Shown here one piece after another: positions 45,933-57,447 of a DNA stretch of 64,000 nucleotides (position 1 is its first letter; each line of letters starts with the position of its first letter). The notes below the pieces were generated by a model that worked only from the letters and a program-made list of their open reading frames with translations, was not told the DNA's origin and made no database searches. Source of the stretch: Perognathus longimembris pacificus (taxonomy: Eukaryota; Chordata; Mammalia; Rodentia; Heteromyidae). Position numbers and translations under genes: made by a program. The stretch lies in contig NC_063169.1 of the NCBI RefSeq assembly GCF_023159225.1, positions 53,407,934 to 53,471,933 of the forward strand, given 5' to 3'.

Positions 45933-46917
45933 TTTGGAATGGCCCATGGTTAGCTTAGTACCTCAGCCAAAGTAAAACTTCAGTTAATGTTGGCTGAGAG
46001 GGAAAGGAAGCATGAGCTATTAAGACAATAAGGCACAACTCTTCTTTTTGGTCATTCTGCAAGTCCTTAGTTGAATTTGTTCCATGACTCATACCTCTGC
46101 CTCCGTCATCCTCTATTCCTCCTTTTTGCGGCCCAGCAAAGACAATGTTCATTCTGAGATCCAGGGCTGGTGAGCTAGGAGGAGACAAAGCAAGAGAGGT
46201 CTTAGCTCACTCTTTGCACCCATGCCTCCTTGTGCATTTCTATGCCACCTCGCTTTCTCTCCTTGCCATGTGCATTTCCACGAGTCCTGCCTGAGTAGAC
46301 TTCTCTACAGCTTTAGCAGGCTAAATGTACAATCTCTTTTTTCCAATAGAAGCTTATATAAGCTTGTTTTTAGAACTCTGTGGTCTCTATAGTCCTAAAA
46401 ATAGCAACTCATTTCTGACCAACCACTCTAACCCCACCCCTGTGTTTAACTTCATCTGCAAGGGAAAACAGAATGGATTAACAAAAAGAATAGATCCCAG
46501 TGGATGACAACTCTCCACCCCCTGTGGGATCAGACAGTGGTGCCTAAACTCCACCCCCACACACATTTTCTCAGATCCCCTTCTACTGAGGCGCCTCCAG
46601 GAGCTTGCGTGTCCCTTCTCTTCTGATTTCCTTTCTCGCTCCTTTTCTACTATTTCATCTTCTCCACCCTGCCACACCCCCACATCCATAGCAGGTGCCA
46701 TCTTGCCTCTATCCCGTAGAAAAGACAGGCTTCAGATTCCATCAAGACCAAAAGGAAAAATTAATTATCTCCCTCTTGAGGGTGGAGCATTTACTACCCA
46801 AGTAACTTCCTCTTGCTCAGAGATTCACCTTAGAATACAGTTCCCAGGCATTCTATACTACAAAACCTCCTTAGCCTTACCGAACATAGCTAAGGTAGAA
46901 AGAAAAATTGTGCGGTG

Positions 46918-46933
46918 TGGGGGGGGGGGGGCG
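46918..46933. repeat. Poly-G run with CpG
   Basis: About 13 G followed by CGCGTC. Confidence 0.8.
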
Positions 46934-46939
46934 CGTCAA

Positions 46940-46992
46940 CACTCAGATATTTCTGTCCCTAGCACAGAGTAGATCCTCAATGGCTGTTTGTG
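46940..46992 (+). mobile_element. Possible L2 3'-end fossil
   Basis: TCTGTCCCTAGCACAGAGTA and GATCCTCAATGGCTGTTTG follow the L2 terminus CCTAGCACAGTGCC...CTCAATAAATGTTTG. Confidence 0.4.
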
Positions 46993-48275
46993 GGTAGAGA
47001 CTTTCCACATGGCTCAGTTCAAATCACCAACGCATTCACTGTCCAAAGACTTCCATGTCAGTCATTGGCAACCACCAAAAAATATGATACATCATCAATA
47101 ACCATTCCTGATTAGAATATTACTTAACAGCATAAAAGTAGGAAGATATATTGAGATAGGACATACAAGATATGTTGTCTAGAGGGCAAGAAAAAAACAT
47201 AAAGCAGAGAATGACCATGGACCAACCACATGAAATAAGCAAGACTGTGCTCTGATAGGTGTGTCAATTGGCAAAATCTCTGGGTACAATTTTAGGTGAC
47301 TTTGAGGCTCCAAAATAGTTAAACCAGAGGCTGGGGCACATCCCATCCATTTTATTGTGAGCAGCATTTTTGCCCAAGTACCTCCCACTCTTTGCCTCCC
47401 CCACAAGAAAGCTCTGCTCATGTGCACAGCAAAAATGTTTGTCATGTCCAAAGCAGCAGACACTGCCCAGTGTCTGTGAATTGCTTTGGGTAACAATAAC
47501 CAAATCACATTAAGTCATGTCAGTAAGACATGTGTTCTCAATTTTAGAACCCACAAGTGATTTATTATTCATTTCCTAATACTACATTTGTACAGTTGGT
47601 GAAACAGGAGAGTTACATATACAGAACCACTTACAATTTTTTGCCCTGAAGTTATTTCTCTACTTGTTTTCTAGCTATTTTATGAGTTCTCAAGATTAGC
47701 ATTACAATATCTTCCATTCTGACATTCCAATTCGATGACACTAATTTTAATCTTCAGCCTTTACATCATGATTGGGTTTTAAATGCTTGTATTTATGAGT
47801 TATATTGAAATTTCCTTTCACTGTGTTTGTTGTGCTCTTCTTTTTATTATTATAAATAACATATGAGATGTCCCTGCTTAAACTTTACATGTCCAGTACA
47901 ATCTTGTTATTGGTTTGTAATATTGTAAACAGATCTCCAGAACTTTTTCAACTTGTGGAACTGGAACTCTACACCCATTGAAGGGCAATTTTCAATTTAT
48001 ACTCCCCTTGCCCAATAATGTCCATCGTTTCATTTCTGTTTCTATGACTCTTCTAAAGAAAATAAGTAGAAAGCCCTTCAGTATAAATGTGTCGCTGGGC
48101 CCTAAAGAAAATATGGTCCTATGCCTGGCTGACATATTTCTCTTACTAATCTTTCCTACAAAGAATAGGAAATAATGACCAAGGCATCATATTCAAGATG
48201 AGAATCACTCAGGTTCCAGTTGCTGCTTTGTTACTTACCAGCTAACTATCTTGGGTAAATTATTAAACTTTTCCA

Positions 48276-48479
48276 TGGGCTGGGGATATAGCCTAGTGGC
48301 AAGAGTGCCTGCCTCGGATACACGAGGCCCTAGGTTCGATTCCCCAGCACCACATATACAGAAAACGGCCAGAAGCGGCGCTGTGGCTCAAGTGGCAGAG
48401 TGCTAGCCTTGAGCGGGAAGAAGCCAGGGACAGTGCTCAGGCCCTGAGTCCAAGGCCCAGGACTGGCCAAAAAAAAAAA
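48276..48479 (+). mobile_element. IDL-Geo SINE, young subfamily
   Basis: Reference young copy: intact A and B boxes, CpGs preserved (CGGATACACGAGG, GAAAACGGCC, GAAGCGGCGC), A tail. 11-bp duplication AAACTTTTCCA (48265-48275 and 48480-48490). Inserted into a MIR. Confidence 0.95.
48289..48343 (+). promoter_or_regulatory. Internal RNA polymerase III promoter of SINE
   Basis: A box TAGCCTAGTGG (48289-48299) and B box GGTTCGATTCC (48333-48343) match the tRNA consensus exactly, at the spacing of a tRNA gene. Inherited from the tRNA-Ala ancestor; it could permit transcription of this copy. Confidence 0.75.
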
Positions 48480-48953
48480 AAACTTTTCCAAATCCATTTC
48501 TTCCTATAAAATGTAACTATAAATACTAACTTCACAATACTCACCTTTATGAAAGTTAAATAACAGGACATTTGTAAACAAGCTCAAAGCTCCTTAGGTC
48601 TAGGTTTGTTCTAGAATAAGTTCAGCTGTCACATCTTTGGTCACAAGTCAGGACTTGTCATACAGGTGGACCCTACAATAATCATAAACAAGGCTCTCCT
48701 TGCTCTAATCTCATTCAACGTGAAAACATACAGCTGTCCATGGCCTGCTAGCATCTTAATGGGATTGTGTTCCTTAAGCGTAGTCTACACAAAGAACTAT
48801 AGACATGATTACTCTGACTCCTGATCATGGTCATGATTACTATGATCCATATGTAACCATGGCCACAAGGAGCCAAACTCAATGCACAAGTGAGCATCTG
48901 TGGCTCTCAGCTGAATGAAGGAAGAATACTTACATGTAAAGAATCATACTCTT

Positions 48954-49030
48954 TGACTAGGGGACATGACTCAAGTGGTAGAGTACTTACCTAGCATGTT
49001 CAAGGCCTTGGGATCAATCTGGTATTGCAA
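48954..49030 (+). mobile_element. ID-like SINE
   Basis: GGGGACATGACTCAAGTGGT, GAGTACTTACCTAGCATGTT and GGCCTTGGGATCAATCTGG form a decayed ID monomer whose tail is the purine tract that follows. Confidence 0.65.
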
Positions 49031-49155
49031 GAGAAAGAGAAAGAGAAAAGAGATAAAGAAGAGAAGGGAGGGGATGAGAAGAAAAGAGGGAGGAAAGAGA
49101 AGGAAGAAAACAAGAAGGGAGGGAGGGAGAAAGGGAGGCAGGGAGGGAGGGGAGA
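49028..49155. repeat. Polypurine (GA/GGA) tract
   Basis: Nearly pure A/G for about 125 bp, imperfect GAAA, GAGG and GGGA units; grew from an ID tail. Confidence 0.93.
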
Positions 49156-49754
49156 ATTAACACTCTAGCTACATATAATACCCACTGAATTAAGTTAGAA
49201 GAGTCACACAAACGAAGTGAATTTTAAGCCAACTTTGTCACAACAACAAAAAAAGAATTAGTTTAGAATATACTTACTTTCTCAAGAATAACACACATAT
49301 TCTAGTTATTAGGAGTAGAAGTTTCTAGCCAAGCCTCTGCCCATGATTAAAGTTAGTGTAATATTGACCTACTACTATTCTAAAAATGCACGTATGATCA
49401 TTTCAGGAAATGTTGCAAATTCATAAAAGAAGCAAAGGTTCAAATTCTTTCACTTCCACTATCCGTCCCTTCCCATGACTGAGTCCTGCCTGCTCAAGAC
49501 AAGTAATTCAATGTAATGACTACATGGTCATCAGGTAGCATGGGTGTGCTGGGTGGGGAACTTCACACTTCAAGCAATAATCACCTCATTCCTGTGCGCC
49601 TTCTTTGACTTTTCATTTGAACATGCTCATTTATGGCTACAATGCATGTTGATCAGCCATCCCTTCCGTCATTCCCTCACCTCCCCTTTCCCTTCCCAAA
49701 CCAATCTCATCAGGTTCCCGTCACTCTTGCTTTCAATAAGGACCTTTTCTGAAT

Positions 49755-49960
49755 ACTTTTATTATCTTTAAGTAGTTGTACAAAGGAGTTGCCATTCAAC
49801 AAAGCAGTTTGTGAATGCAGTGCATTTTGATCCATGTCACCCCTCCCAACTCACCCCTTCCCTTGCTTTTCTTAATTTTTAGGGAATGTATTCAATTTTT
49901 TGCCATTTAACAAAGCAGTTGATGCATGCAATGCATCTTGGTCTGTATCACTCCAGCATT
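49755..49960 (-). mobile_element. L1 3' UTR end, antisense, internally duplicated
   Basis: TTATCTTTAAGTAGTTGTAC starts an antisense L1 end. The block GCCATTCAACAAAGCAGTTT...ATGTCACCCCTCC (about 49790-49850) recurs as GCCATTTAACAAAGCAGTTG...GTATCACTCC (about 49902-49955). Confidence 0.6.
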
Positions 49961-50109
49961 TTTACACACGCACGCCCTTCAATGCACCCTGCCCTTCTAT
50001 TTCTCAATACTGTGGTATAGACAATGAATTCTTGCCTACATTCTACTTCATTCTCCTACCCCACCCCTTGGGTCCCACCAGCCCCTCTTTCCCATTAGCA
50101 GAGAGATGC

Positions 50110-50640
50110 TTTTTAAGCCAAGCACCATAGTAAATAAGACATGGCCCTGCTCACAGTATGCAGCGTCTACCAACTAAGACAAACGAAATTACCACAATAC
50201 CAAATGCAAAGCATTCAAACCCAGAGGTGTCAGTGTGCATCAGACCAGGAGGCCAGAAGCTAGAATCAAGGTATTAAAGGATGGAGGGCACTTCAGCAGG
50301 TGAAGGGAGTTCAACTGTGTATTGCGACAGAAAGCCATGGGGAACAACAGCAAGAGCCAGAGACCTGTTTGTCTGCAAGAGACCTGTAGGAGATCAAAAC
50401 GGAACAGTAAGTTGGCATGGTATTGTGGAAGACCACAAATGCCAATTAAATCGTCTGAGTTTTGCAGTCGTTGGGAAATCATTGCAGGATCCAGGACAGC
50501 ACGGTTGGAGTTATGCTGGAAGAATAAATGTGTCAGGCATAGGTGAGATAGATTGGAAAAGATGACTAGTGCAAAAGGTTAGTCCAATTTCTGGGATATG
50601 GCCATAAAGAAGCAGAGAAAGTCAAGGCTGAGAAGCAGAC
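50110..50640. mobile_element. Possible L2-type LINE fossil
   Basis: AAGACATGGCCCTGCTCACA, GGATGGAGGGCACTTCAGCA, GAAAGCCATGGGGAACAACA and GATCCAGGACAGCACGGTTG are in the order of L2 remnants. No intact frame. Confidence 0.4.
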
Positions 50641-51206
50641 CTGCATTACAGCACACATTTGGAATTTGGGTAGTGATGCTTAACAATTGAAGTACATATC
50701 TCTGGATAAAAGACCACACTTATTTAAAATTTATGCTGAGAACTAGAGAGTTCTGTAGCCATTTTTAACCTCAGGAGACATAAAATCAACTAAAAGTTTG
50801 GTCACCTCAATTTGCCTACCACAAACCATTGCCCTCAAAACTCTGGATTTGCTAAACATTTCAAATTCAGAAGCGGAGGGTTCAATAAAACCACACTGTG
50901 CCTGGCATGTGTTTCTCTGTGAGGGCTGAGGAAATTTGATCTAATTCATACTAATTTATTTAAATTTCATTCTAACTGAGATTTTTTTTTAAATCTTCCT
51001 ACTGCCCAAAGAAGTCTCCAGAAATTACTTTTGATGATCTTTTCCATCCTTACAAAAAGCAAACAATAGTTCTCGAACCATCACTAACCCTGGAACTCAT
51101 ACTCTGTGGATTGGAACAGACTTTTACAATAGGCAAACAGGAAGCTATTTTGCCAAAAATGAGTGTGTTGAGGACAAGCCTTTGACCCTCTTTAACACAT
51201 TTCTTT

Positions 51207-51441
51207 TCTCTTTTTCATTTCCTTTTTTTTTTTTTTTTTCCTTTGGCCAGTCCTGGGGCTTGAACTCAGTGCCTGGGCACTGTCCCTGAGCTTCTTTTGC
51301 TCAAGGCTAGCACTCTACCACTTGACCCACAGCGCCACCTTCAGCTTTTTCTGTTTATGTGGTGCTGTGGAATCAAACCCAGGGCTTCATGCATGCTAGG
51401 CAAGCACTCTACTACTAGGCCACATTCCCAGTCCCTTGAAT
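51207..51441 (-). mobile_element. IDL-Geo SINE, antisense
   Basis: Antisense dimer after a T tract, with GGCTTCATGCATGCTAGGCA (older state). Likely duplication ACATTTCTTT (51197-51206 and 51442-51451). Confidence 0.88.
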
Positions 51442-51636
51442 ACATTTCTTTGGTGAATGCAGCAGGTGTGGACATAGCCAATTGGAGAAAACCAAGTCCC
51501 TCCTCCTTTGTTGTTCGCAACAGCCATGTTGGTGTCTCATCACTGTCAAGAACATAAGTGAAAACTAGCAATTGAAAACAATGAAATGTTAAGAAGTTAG
51601 AGCTAGAGAAACAATTTTACCCTGCCATATAGAAGA

Positions 51637-51679
51637 CTCCTCCTCCTCCTCCTCCACCTCCTCCTCCTTCTCCTCCTCA
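51637..51679. repeat. (TCC)n microsatellite
   Basis: About 14 imperfect TCC units. Confidence 0.93.
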
Positions 51680-51939
51680 CATTCTGGCAGTGTCAAAACA
51701 AAACTCTTCTCCTAGTGACATCCATCAAGAATTCGTGAGTAACTTTCGTACACAAAACAGTTAATGCCATGGAGCTTGAATACATCCTATTCAAGACTTG
51801 AGTTTCGCAAACTTAAAATAACTTCTTAGATCCTCCCAGCTCAAATTGATTTCCCAACTTCAAATGAAATTTTAAGGTGACGGTGTATTTTATTTTATTC
51901 TATTTATTTGGGGTTTTTTTGTTTTGTTTTCTGTTTTTG

Positions 51940-52112
51940 TTTTTGCCAGTCCTCAAGCTCAAGGCTTGACCAATGTCTCTGGCTTCTTTTTGCTCAAGGC
52001 TAGCACTCTACCTCTTGAGCCACAGCGCCACTTCTGGCTTTTTCTGTTTATGCGGTGCTGAGAAATCGAACCCAGGGCTTCATGCATGCTAGGCAAGCCA
52101 CATTCCCAGCCC
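51940..52112 (-). mobile_element. IDL-Geo SINE, antisense, internally deleted
   Basis: GCCAGTCCTCAAGCTCAAGG lacks part of the usual 3' end, and the GCAAGCACTCTTGCCACTAGG segment is reduced to GCAAGCCACATTCCCAGCCC, removing the A box. Confidence 0.85.
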
Positions 52113-53084
52113 TGCACTTTGGATTTATTTTTCTTTTTTTCTTTTTTCTCTTTACTTTTGTGGTGTTTTTGTTATTGCCCAGGGTTCTATTGTTGGTATT
52201 TTTATTTGTTTTATAATATTTACAAATTGTTTTCTTTTCTGTTAAATTCTGGGGCTAACATATTCTCTGGATGGTTAGGAAATTAGTTCTATCTCAATCA
52301 AATTGCTCTAGATCTCAAAAGACAGTAGTGACATCAACTTCAAAATATGTCTACTCTTGGGAGAAAAATCTCCACAGGTCAAATAATATTACTGGTCATT
52401 ATCAGTTTCTACACCCCATTTTCTGACTCTGATAATGTGCCCAAGGAGAAATAAACAAATATGGTCATTTATGGCCAATGACAATTTCTAAAGGACTGGA
52501 GAAGACATCATATTTGATTTTAAGAGGGTTTTTTTGGCAGCTGGGTTTTCTTATGAATAAATGGAAACTTTAATGTGTGGAGATGCTGAACTGTGAAAAG
52601 AGAGATTTGAATACTAAAGTCATCATAGCCAAAACCAACTTATGAATTTTTACTCAGAGTACATGAAAATGAACCAACGTGTTTAATAATTCAAAACGAG
52701 CACCAGTCTCATTCAGAGACTGACATCTTTAGCACCTCATCAAAAAGACGAGAAGAAGCCTCCAGTGTACATTTTGGAAATCCACCAATACTCTTTTCTA
52801 CATACTGCCTCTTTTTTCCCCCATTTCTTAAAGTAATCTACTTAAAAAATCACTTCTGCAAGATACTTCTCTTAGACTAAGTACCTTCAATCTTCATACC
52901 TGCTTTAAAGAAAACTGCCATTCTGGAAAATTCTTCTAACCTTCCATCTTTGCAGGAATCTTAAACTCTGAACTATTAGAAGGTATAACAAAAGAGGAAA
53001 ATCCTGTTGTAAATGTGCTAGTTGTGTTTCAAGACACTTAAAATCAAATTAACACTAATGACCTGAAATATATAGAGATATACA

Positions 53085-53235
53085 TATATACAATATCTTT
53101 AAGTAGCTGTACAAAGGATTACCATTCAATATGTCAGTTTGTAAGTACAATGTAGTTTAATCAGTACAACCCCTTTTTTCATTCTACTACCCCATACCTC
53201 CCAAATCTACCAGCCCCCTCAATTTTCCTACTCTC
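53085..53235 (-). mobile_element. L1 3' UTR end, antisense
   Basis: ATATCTTTAAGTAGCTGTAC, GGATTACCATTCAATATGTC and CAGTACAACCCCTTTTTTCA match the antisense L1 ends elsewhere in the window. Confidence 0.6.
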
Positions 53236-53288
53236 GCCTGATATGCACTGAATAACATAACTGCATCCCCCTCCCTCATTTCTTGCCT

Positions 53289-53291
<3 letters not shown>

Positions 53292-53321
<30 letters not shown>

Positions 53322-53513
53322 GCCAGTCCTGGGCCTTGGACTCAGGGCCTGAGCACTGTCCCTGGCTTCTTTTTGCTCAAGGCTAGCACTCTGCCACTTG
53401 AGCCACAGCACCACTTCTGGCCGTTTTCTGTATATGTGGTGCTGGGGAATTGAACCCAGGGCCTCATGTATACCAGGCAAGCACTCTTGCCACTAGGCCA
53501 TATCCCCAGCCCC
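53292..53513 (-). mobile_element. IDL-Geo SINE, antisense
   Basis: Long T tract then a complete antisense dimer. Short duplication TGCCTCAT (53284-53291 and 53514-53521), blurred by T-run length. Older state in TTTTTGCTC. Confidence 0.9.
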
Positions 53514-55079
53514 TGCCTCATCTTTTTTAAAGCTGCATATGAAAGCTAGACTTTCACCCTGATTTTTCCAGGGTTTAGCATTCTTAGACTTAGACTGGAC
53601 CATACACATCAGAGAAGTAATTTAATTCTGTCAACCAATATTCACACCTCCAGGATATCGTGCAAATTCAAAGAAAATTAGCAAATATCTGATCTCCAAG
53701 ACCTTATAGACTAATAAGAAAGTCAGACCTGTGAACAGAGAGAGCATGCACCACATAGGGAAGAGCTTAGCGTTAGAGCAAAGGTTTACTTAAAGCCAAG
53801 TCAGGAGCAGAAAGAGCTGGGCCTGGGCCTGTGAAGAAAATTAGTTCAAACCAAATGTAAATTTTATCATCTTGCCTTTTCCAATGGAACCTCTTAAAGA
53901 ACACATCCATAAATGCCCTTTATTATTCAAAAAATGGCATTGGACAGTGATTTTTCTGTAAACTACCTGAATGTGTTCAAATTACATCAACTAAGTATTT
54001 TAACTTGAACTTATTTCATTCGTTATAAAAATGTTCCAAATTAATGAGGTACAAAGGTGATGTTTCAACACACGCATATAGTGAACCACTACTTCACAAG
54101 GGATTCCAAGCTAGAAGAGAAGAGAAATGAAGAAAAGAAACTTGGGTATAACCAGTCATGAACACCCATAATTTTATGATGTAAGACATAAAAATCCTGT
54201 AAAAGGAATTTTAAAAGGCTATGAATAGCCACTAACTCAACAAGGATTGTCTTTATCATAATTATCGGCACAATCATTTGTAGAAAAAGCCTTTATTGAT
54301 GCATTCTTTAAGAGGTTCCATTGAATTAAGGGTCAAAATGCTGAAAGTAGGTTTATGCGGTTTGGTATTTACATATGCTTATGATCAGCTCTGCTCTCTT
54401 TTCTTTGTCCTTGGTATCACCGGAGTGGCTTCTCCATCAGTCACTAAGCATTTGACCTCTGAGAAGAGTTGATGCTGACCTATGGAAAACCAGAGATGCC
54501 CTCATCAAAGGAGTGTAGCTATATTTTCACTGAAGATATTCATTTCTCCTACTACCAACATTTCATCAATCCCTCTAAAGACGTTATGCCATAGAGAAGG
54601 AAATAAAAAGGGAAAATGATTTTAATAACTTTTCTTGCACTTAGGCCAACCCCAACTTGTAAGTTTTTAAATTACCAGAATGTCAGTGCCAATACAAATT
54701 TCATCACCCTAAAATTAGTCCCAAAGTAGTGCAAACATGTGTTAATACATATTTGCACTATTCATAAAGGAACAAATGAACAGAAAATGAATCTCACAGT
54801 TCGGATCAATGCTCGCATAGATTAGGCAATGGGACACCTTGGAAAGGTTCTGTGTAACTATTCCAAATAAAAAAAACAAAGACTGTAGAGAAATAAGAAA
54901 CAAAAATGCATCAGGATAAGTTAATATCTTTAAATAATGTTGTTTTATTATATACATGTCTTAAACTTAGCATTTCACTACTATGTATGTTATTAGGATT
55001 CCTTTGATTTTCTAAACTAAATCATTTAAGTTTCTATCCAGAAATAGAGACACTCCTAATTACCAAAGTAAAATTTTCT

Positions 55080-55295
55080 TTTTCTTTTTTTTTTTTTTTT
55101 TTGGCCAGTCCTGGGGCTTGGACTCAGGGCCTGAGCACTGTCCCTGGCTTCTTCTTGCTCAAGGCCAGCACTCTGCCACTTGAGCCACAGCGCTACTTCT
55201 GGCCATTTTCTGTATATGTGATGCTGGGGAATCGAACCCAGGGCCTCATGTATACGAGGCAAGCACTCTTTCCACTAGACCATATCCCCAGCCCC
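55080..55295 (-). mobile_element. IDL-Geo SINE, antisense
   Basis: Complete antisense dimer. Perfect 17-bp duplication CCAAAGTAAAATTTTCT (55063-55079 and 55296-55312). B box intact on the complement. Confidence 0.95.
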
Positions 55296-55698
55296 CCAAA
55301 GTAAAATTTTCTAATTATGCACTGAAAGTCCTTTTAAGAATAAATGTGTATATTTTATTTTATTACCTTCCAAAACAATACCTGATCAATTATACAGAAT
55401 GATAATTTGTTTACAGATAGTTTCTTACATGGAAATTTTTCCCCTAAAACAAAACTTTTAGCTTCTAATCTCATTATCTCATCTAGCACAAAGTATTTCC
55501 TAAGCAACAGTTGATTGCTAAATAATATTATTTAAAATAAATTTATTTTTCTAACATTATTGATTGTTTCTCTAAACTGCCTTGATTATTTTTCCCATTT
55601 TGCTTTTTGATATGTCCTTGATGAAAATTAAATATTAAGATTTTCATTAAACTACTAAATCACTTCTGAATGATTTTCTTAATAAAGAATAACTTTCA

Positions 55699-55935
55699 TG
55701 GCTGGGAATATGGCCTAGTGGCAAGAGTGCTTGCCTCGCATTAATGAAGCCCTGGGTTCGATTCCTCAGCACCATATATATAGAAAATGGCCAGAAGTGG
55801 TGCTGTGGCTCAAGTGGCAGAGTGCTAGCCTTGAGCAAAAAGAAGCCAGGGACAGTGTTCAGGCCCTGAGTCCAAGGCCCATGACTGGCCAAAAAAAAAA
55901 AAAAAAAAACAAACAACTACAAAAGAAAAAAAAAA
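55699..55935 (+). mobile_element. IDL-Geo SINE
   Basis: Complete dimer with a long interrupted A tail. Perfect 15-bp duplication AAAGAATAACTTTCA (55684-55698 and 55936-55950). Confidence 0.95.
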
Positions 55936-56134
55936 AAAGAATAACTTTCACAAAGCTGCTAAATAGTATAGTCACTGATGATTTAGAAAACATTGGCCAC
56001 CAAATAATACAATAACTTGGAAAATACCTTCTGGGCCATCTCAGGGTACATTTGAAAGTGTATAAATAAAGAATATATATCAGGATAACCAGTTTGTTAG
56101 AAAACTGAACAATCTCCTGGTGAATTGCATATGT

Positions 56135-56392
56135 GATACTTTGGGGGCCCGTTTTGGGGAGGAAGGGGCTTGAACTTAGGAGCTCAAGGAGGGGTATTGT
56201 CCCTAAACTGTTTGACTCAAGGCTCCTTACCACTTGAGCCACAGCACAGCACCACTTCTGGTTTTCTGGTGGTTAATTAGAGCTAAGAGGCCCATGGACT
56301 TTATTGCTCAAGCTGGCTTTGAACCTCTGTTCTCAGATCTCAGCCTCATGAGTAGCTAGGTTTAACAGCATGAACCACTGACACCCCACTTA
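56135..56392 (-). mobile_element. B1/Geo chimeric SINE, antisense
   Basis: Nearly full: GGGGCTTGAACTTAGGAGCT, CCACTTGAGCCACAGC, TCTGGTTTTCTGGTGGTTAA, GCTGGCTTTGAACC and CTCATGAGTAGCTAGGTTTA. A small CACAG duplication sits in the middle. Confidence 0.87.
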
Positions 56393-56590
56393 TTAGTATA
56401 TTTTTAAAATAATATCTGAGCTTATGCTCCAAAGATGTGTGGGACAGACCAGGAGTTGGGCTGGAGAGTAAGGCAGTAGGTTCAAATTCTAATTTAAGGA
56501 GACTGATAACTACCATTACCTTTCTTTCAAGGTATCTTGTTTTCTTCAGATTCCGTTAGTAATCGCAGGTATATTGCCAGCTACAAGGAA

Positions 56591-56704
56591 ATTTCTCCAT
56601 AGTTCTTTAGAACGTGAAATGTTTCACAGAACATTGAAGCAGGAATGATTTCTCCATAGTTCTTTAGAATGTGAAATGTTTCACAGAACATTGAAACAGG
56701 AATG
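56591..56704. repeat. 57-bp tandem duplication, two copies
   Basis: Copies 56591-56647 and 56648-56704 match at 55 of 57 positions (AACG/AATG and GAAGC/GAAAC). Unique sequence, not a known repeat. Confidence 0.97.
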
Positions 56705-57052
56705 TGTCATTTGTGAATATTTCCTTTTAGATTTGCCTTATACATAGCAGGAATAATGGATTTCTTTTATTTATGAAAGAATTTACATCATTTTATATCG
56801 AACTGTCAACACATTTCTTTATTTCCTATGAAGCAAAAATTGTAAAAAGTTGTCTTTCTTCATTTTATTCACATTGCTCTCTTCCCATTCCCTCTCGCCA
56901 TACAAATTTTATTATAAGACCAGTTTTAATCTAAGAAAAATTTCCAAGGGTAAAGCAATTCATATGCTCACCTTCCAGATGCAACAATTGTTATACTCCG
57001 CAATACCTGCCTTACTACTGAAATTTTTATTTATATAAATATATATGTGTTT

Positions 57053-57322
57053 AGCCAGGTGCTGGTGTTTCGAGGCTGCAATCTTGGCTACTAAGGAGAC
57101 TGAGATCTAAGGATTTTGATTCAAAGCCAGTCTTGGAAGGAAAGTCCATGACACTCTTTTTTTTTTCTTTCTTTCTTTTTTTTTTATTTGCCCATGACAC
57201 TCTTATCTCCAGTTAACCAGCAAAAAGCTAGAAGTGAAGCTGTGGTTCATGTGATAGAGTGCTAGTCTTGTAAAAAGCAAAGCAGGAACCAGAGGCCCTG
57301 AGTTCAAGCCCCAGTACTAACA
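57053..57322 (+). mobile_element. B1/Geo chimeric SINE with insert
   Basis: AGCCAGGTGCTGGTGTTTCG, AGGAGACTGAGATCTAAGGA and TTCAAGCCCCAGTACTAACA mark both ends. A T-rich 33-bp insert at 57159-57191 interrupts the middle. Confidence 0.88.
57159..57191 (-). mobile_element. Tail-only retroposon insertion (poly-T)
   Basis: 33 bp, T with three C, ending ATTTGC, flanked by a perfect 13-bp duplication CCATGACACTCTT (57146-57158 and 57192-57204). Looks like an L1-machinery insertion that copied little more than a poly-A tail, in antisense. Confidence 0.75.
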
Positions 57323-57409
57323 CGCACACACCAATAAATAAATATATATAATATGTAATATTATATATTTATATATTACTTCCTGTGGAAGTGTTGCTGA
57401 CTGAAATTA

Positions 57410-57447
57410 CATATATATGGATATATATTGATATATCCATATATATG
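57410..57447. repeat. Perfect 17-bp inverted repeat, 4-nt loop
   Basis: Arms 57410-57426 and 57431-57447 (CATATATATGGATATAT and its complement), loop ATTG. AT-rich and cruciform-prone. Confidence 0.93.

Larger units (their letters stand above)
48190..48598 (+). mobile_element. MIR SINE fossil split by IDL-Geo
   Basis: Left part: GTTACTTACCAGCTAACTAT and CTTGGGTAAATTATTAAACT. Right part resumes with CCATTTCTTCCTATAAAATG and GAAAGTTAAATAACAGGACA. Joining the flanks across 48276-48479 gives a continuous MIR order. Confidence 0.75.
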
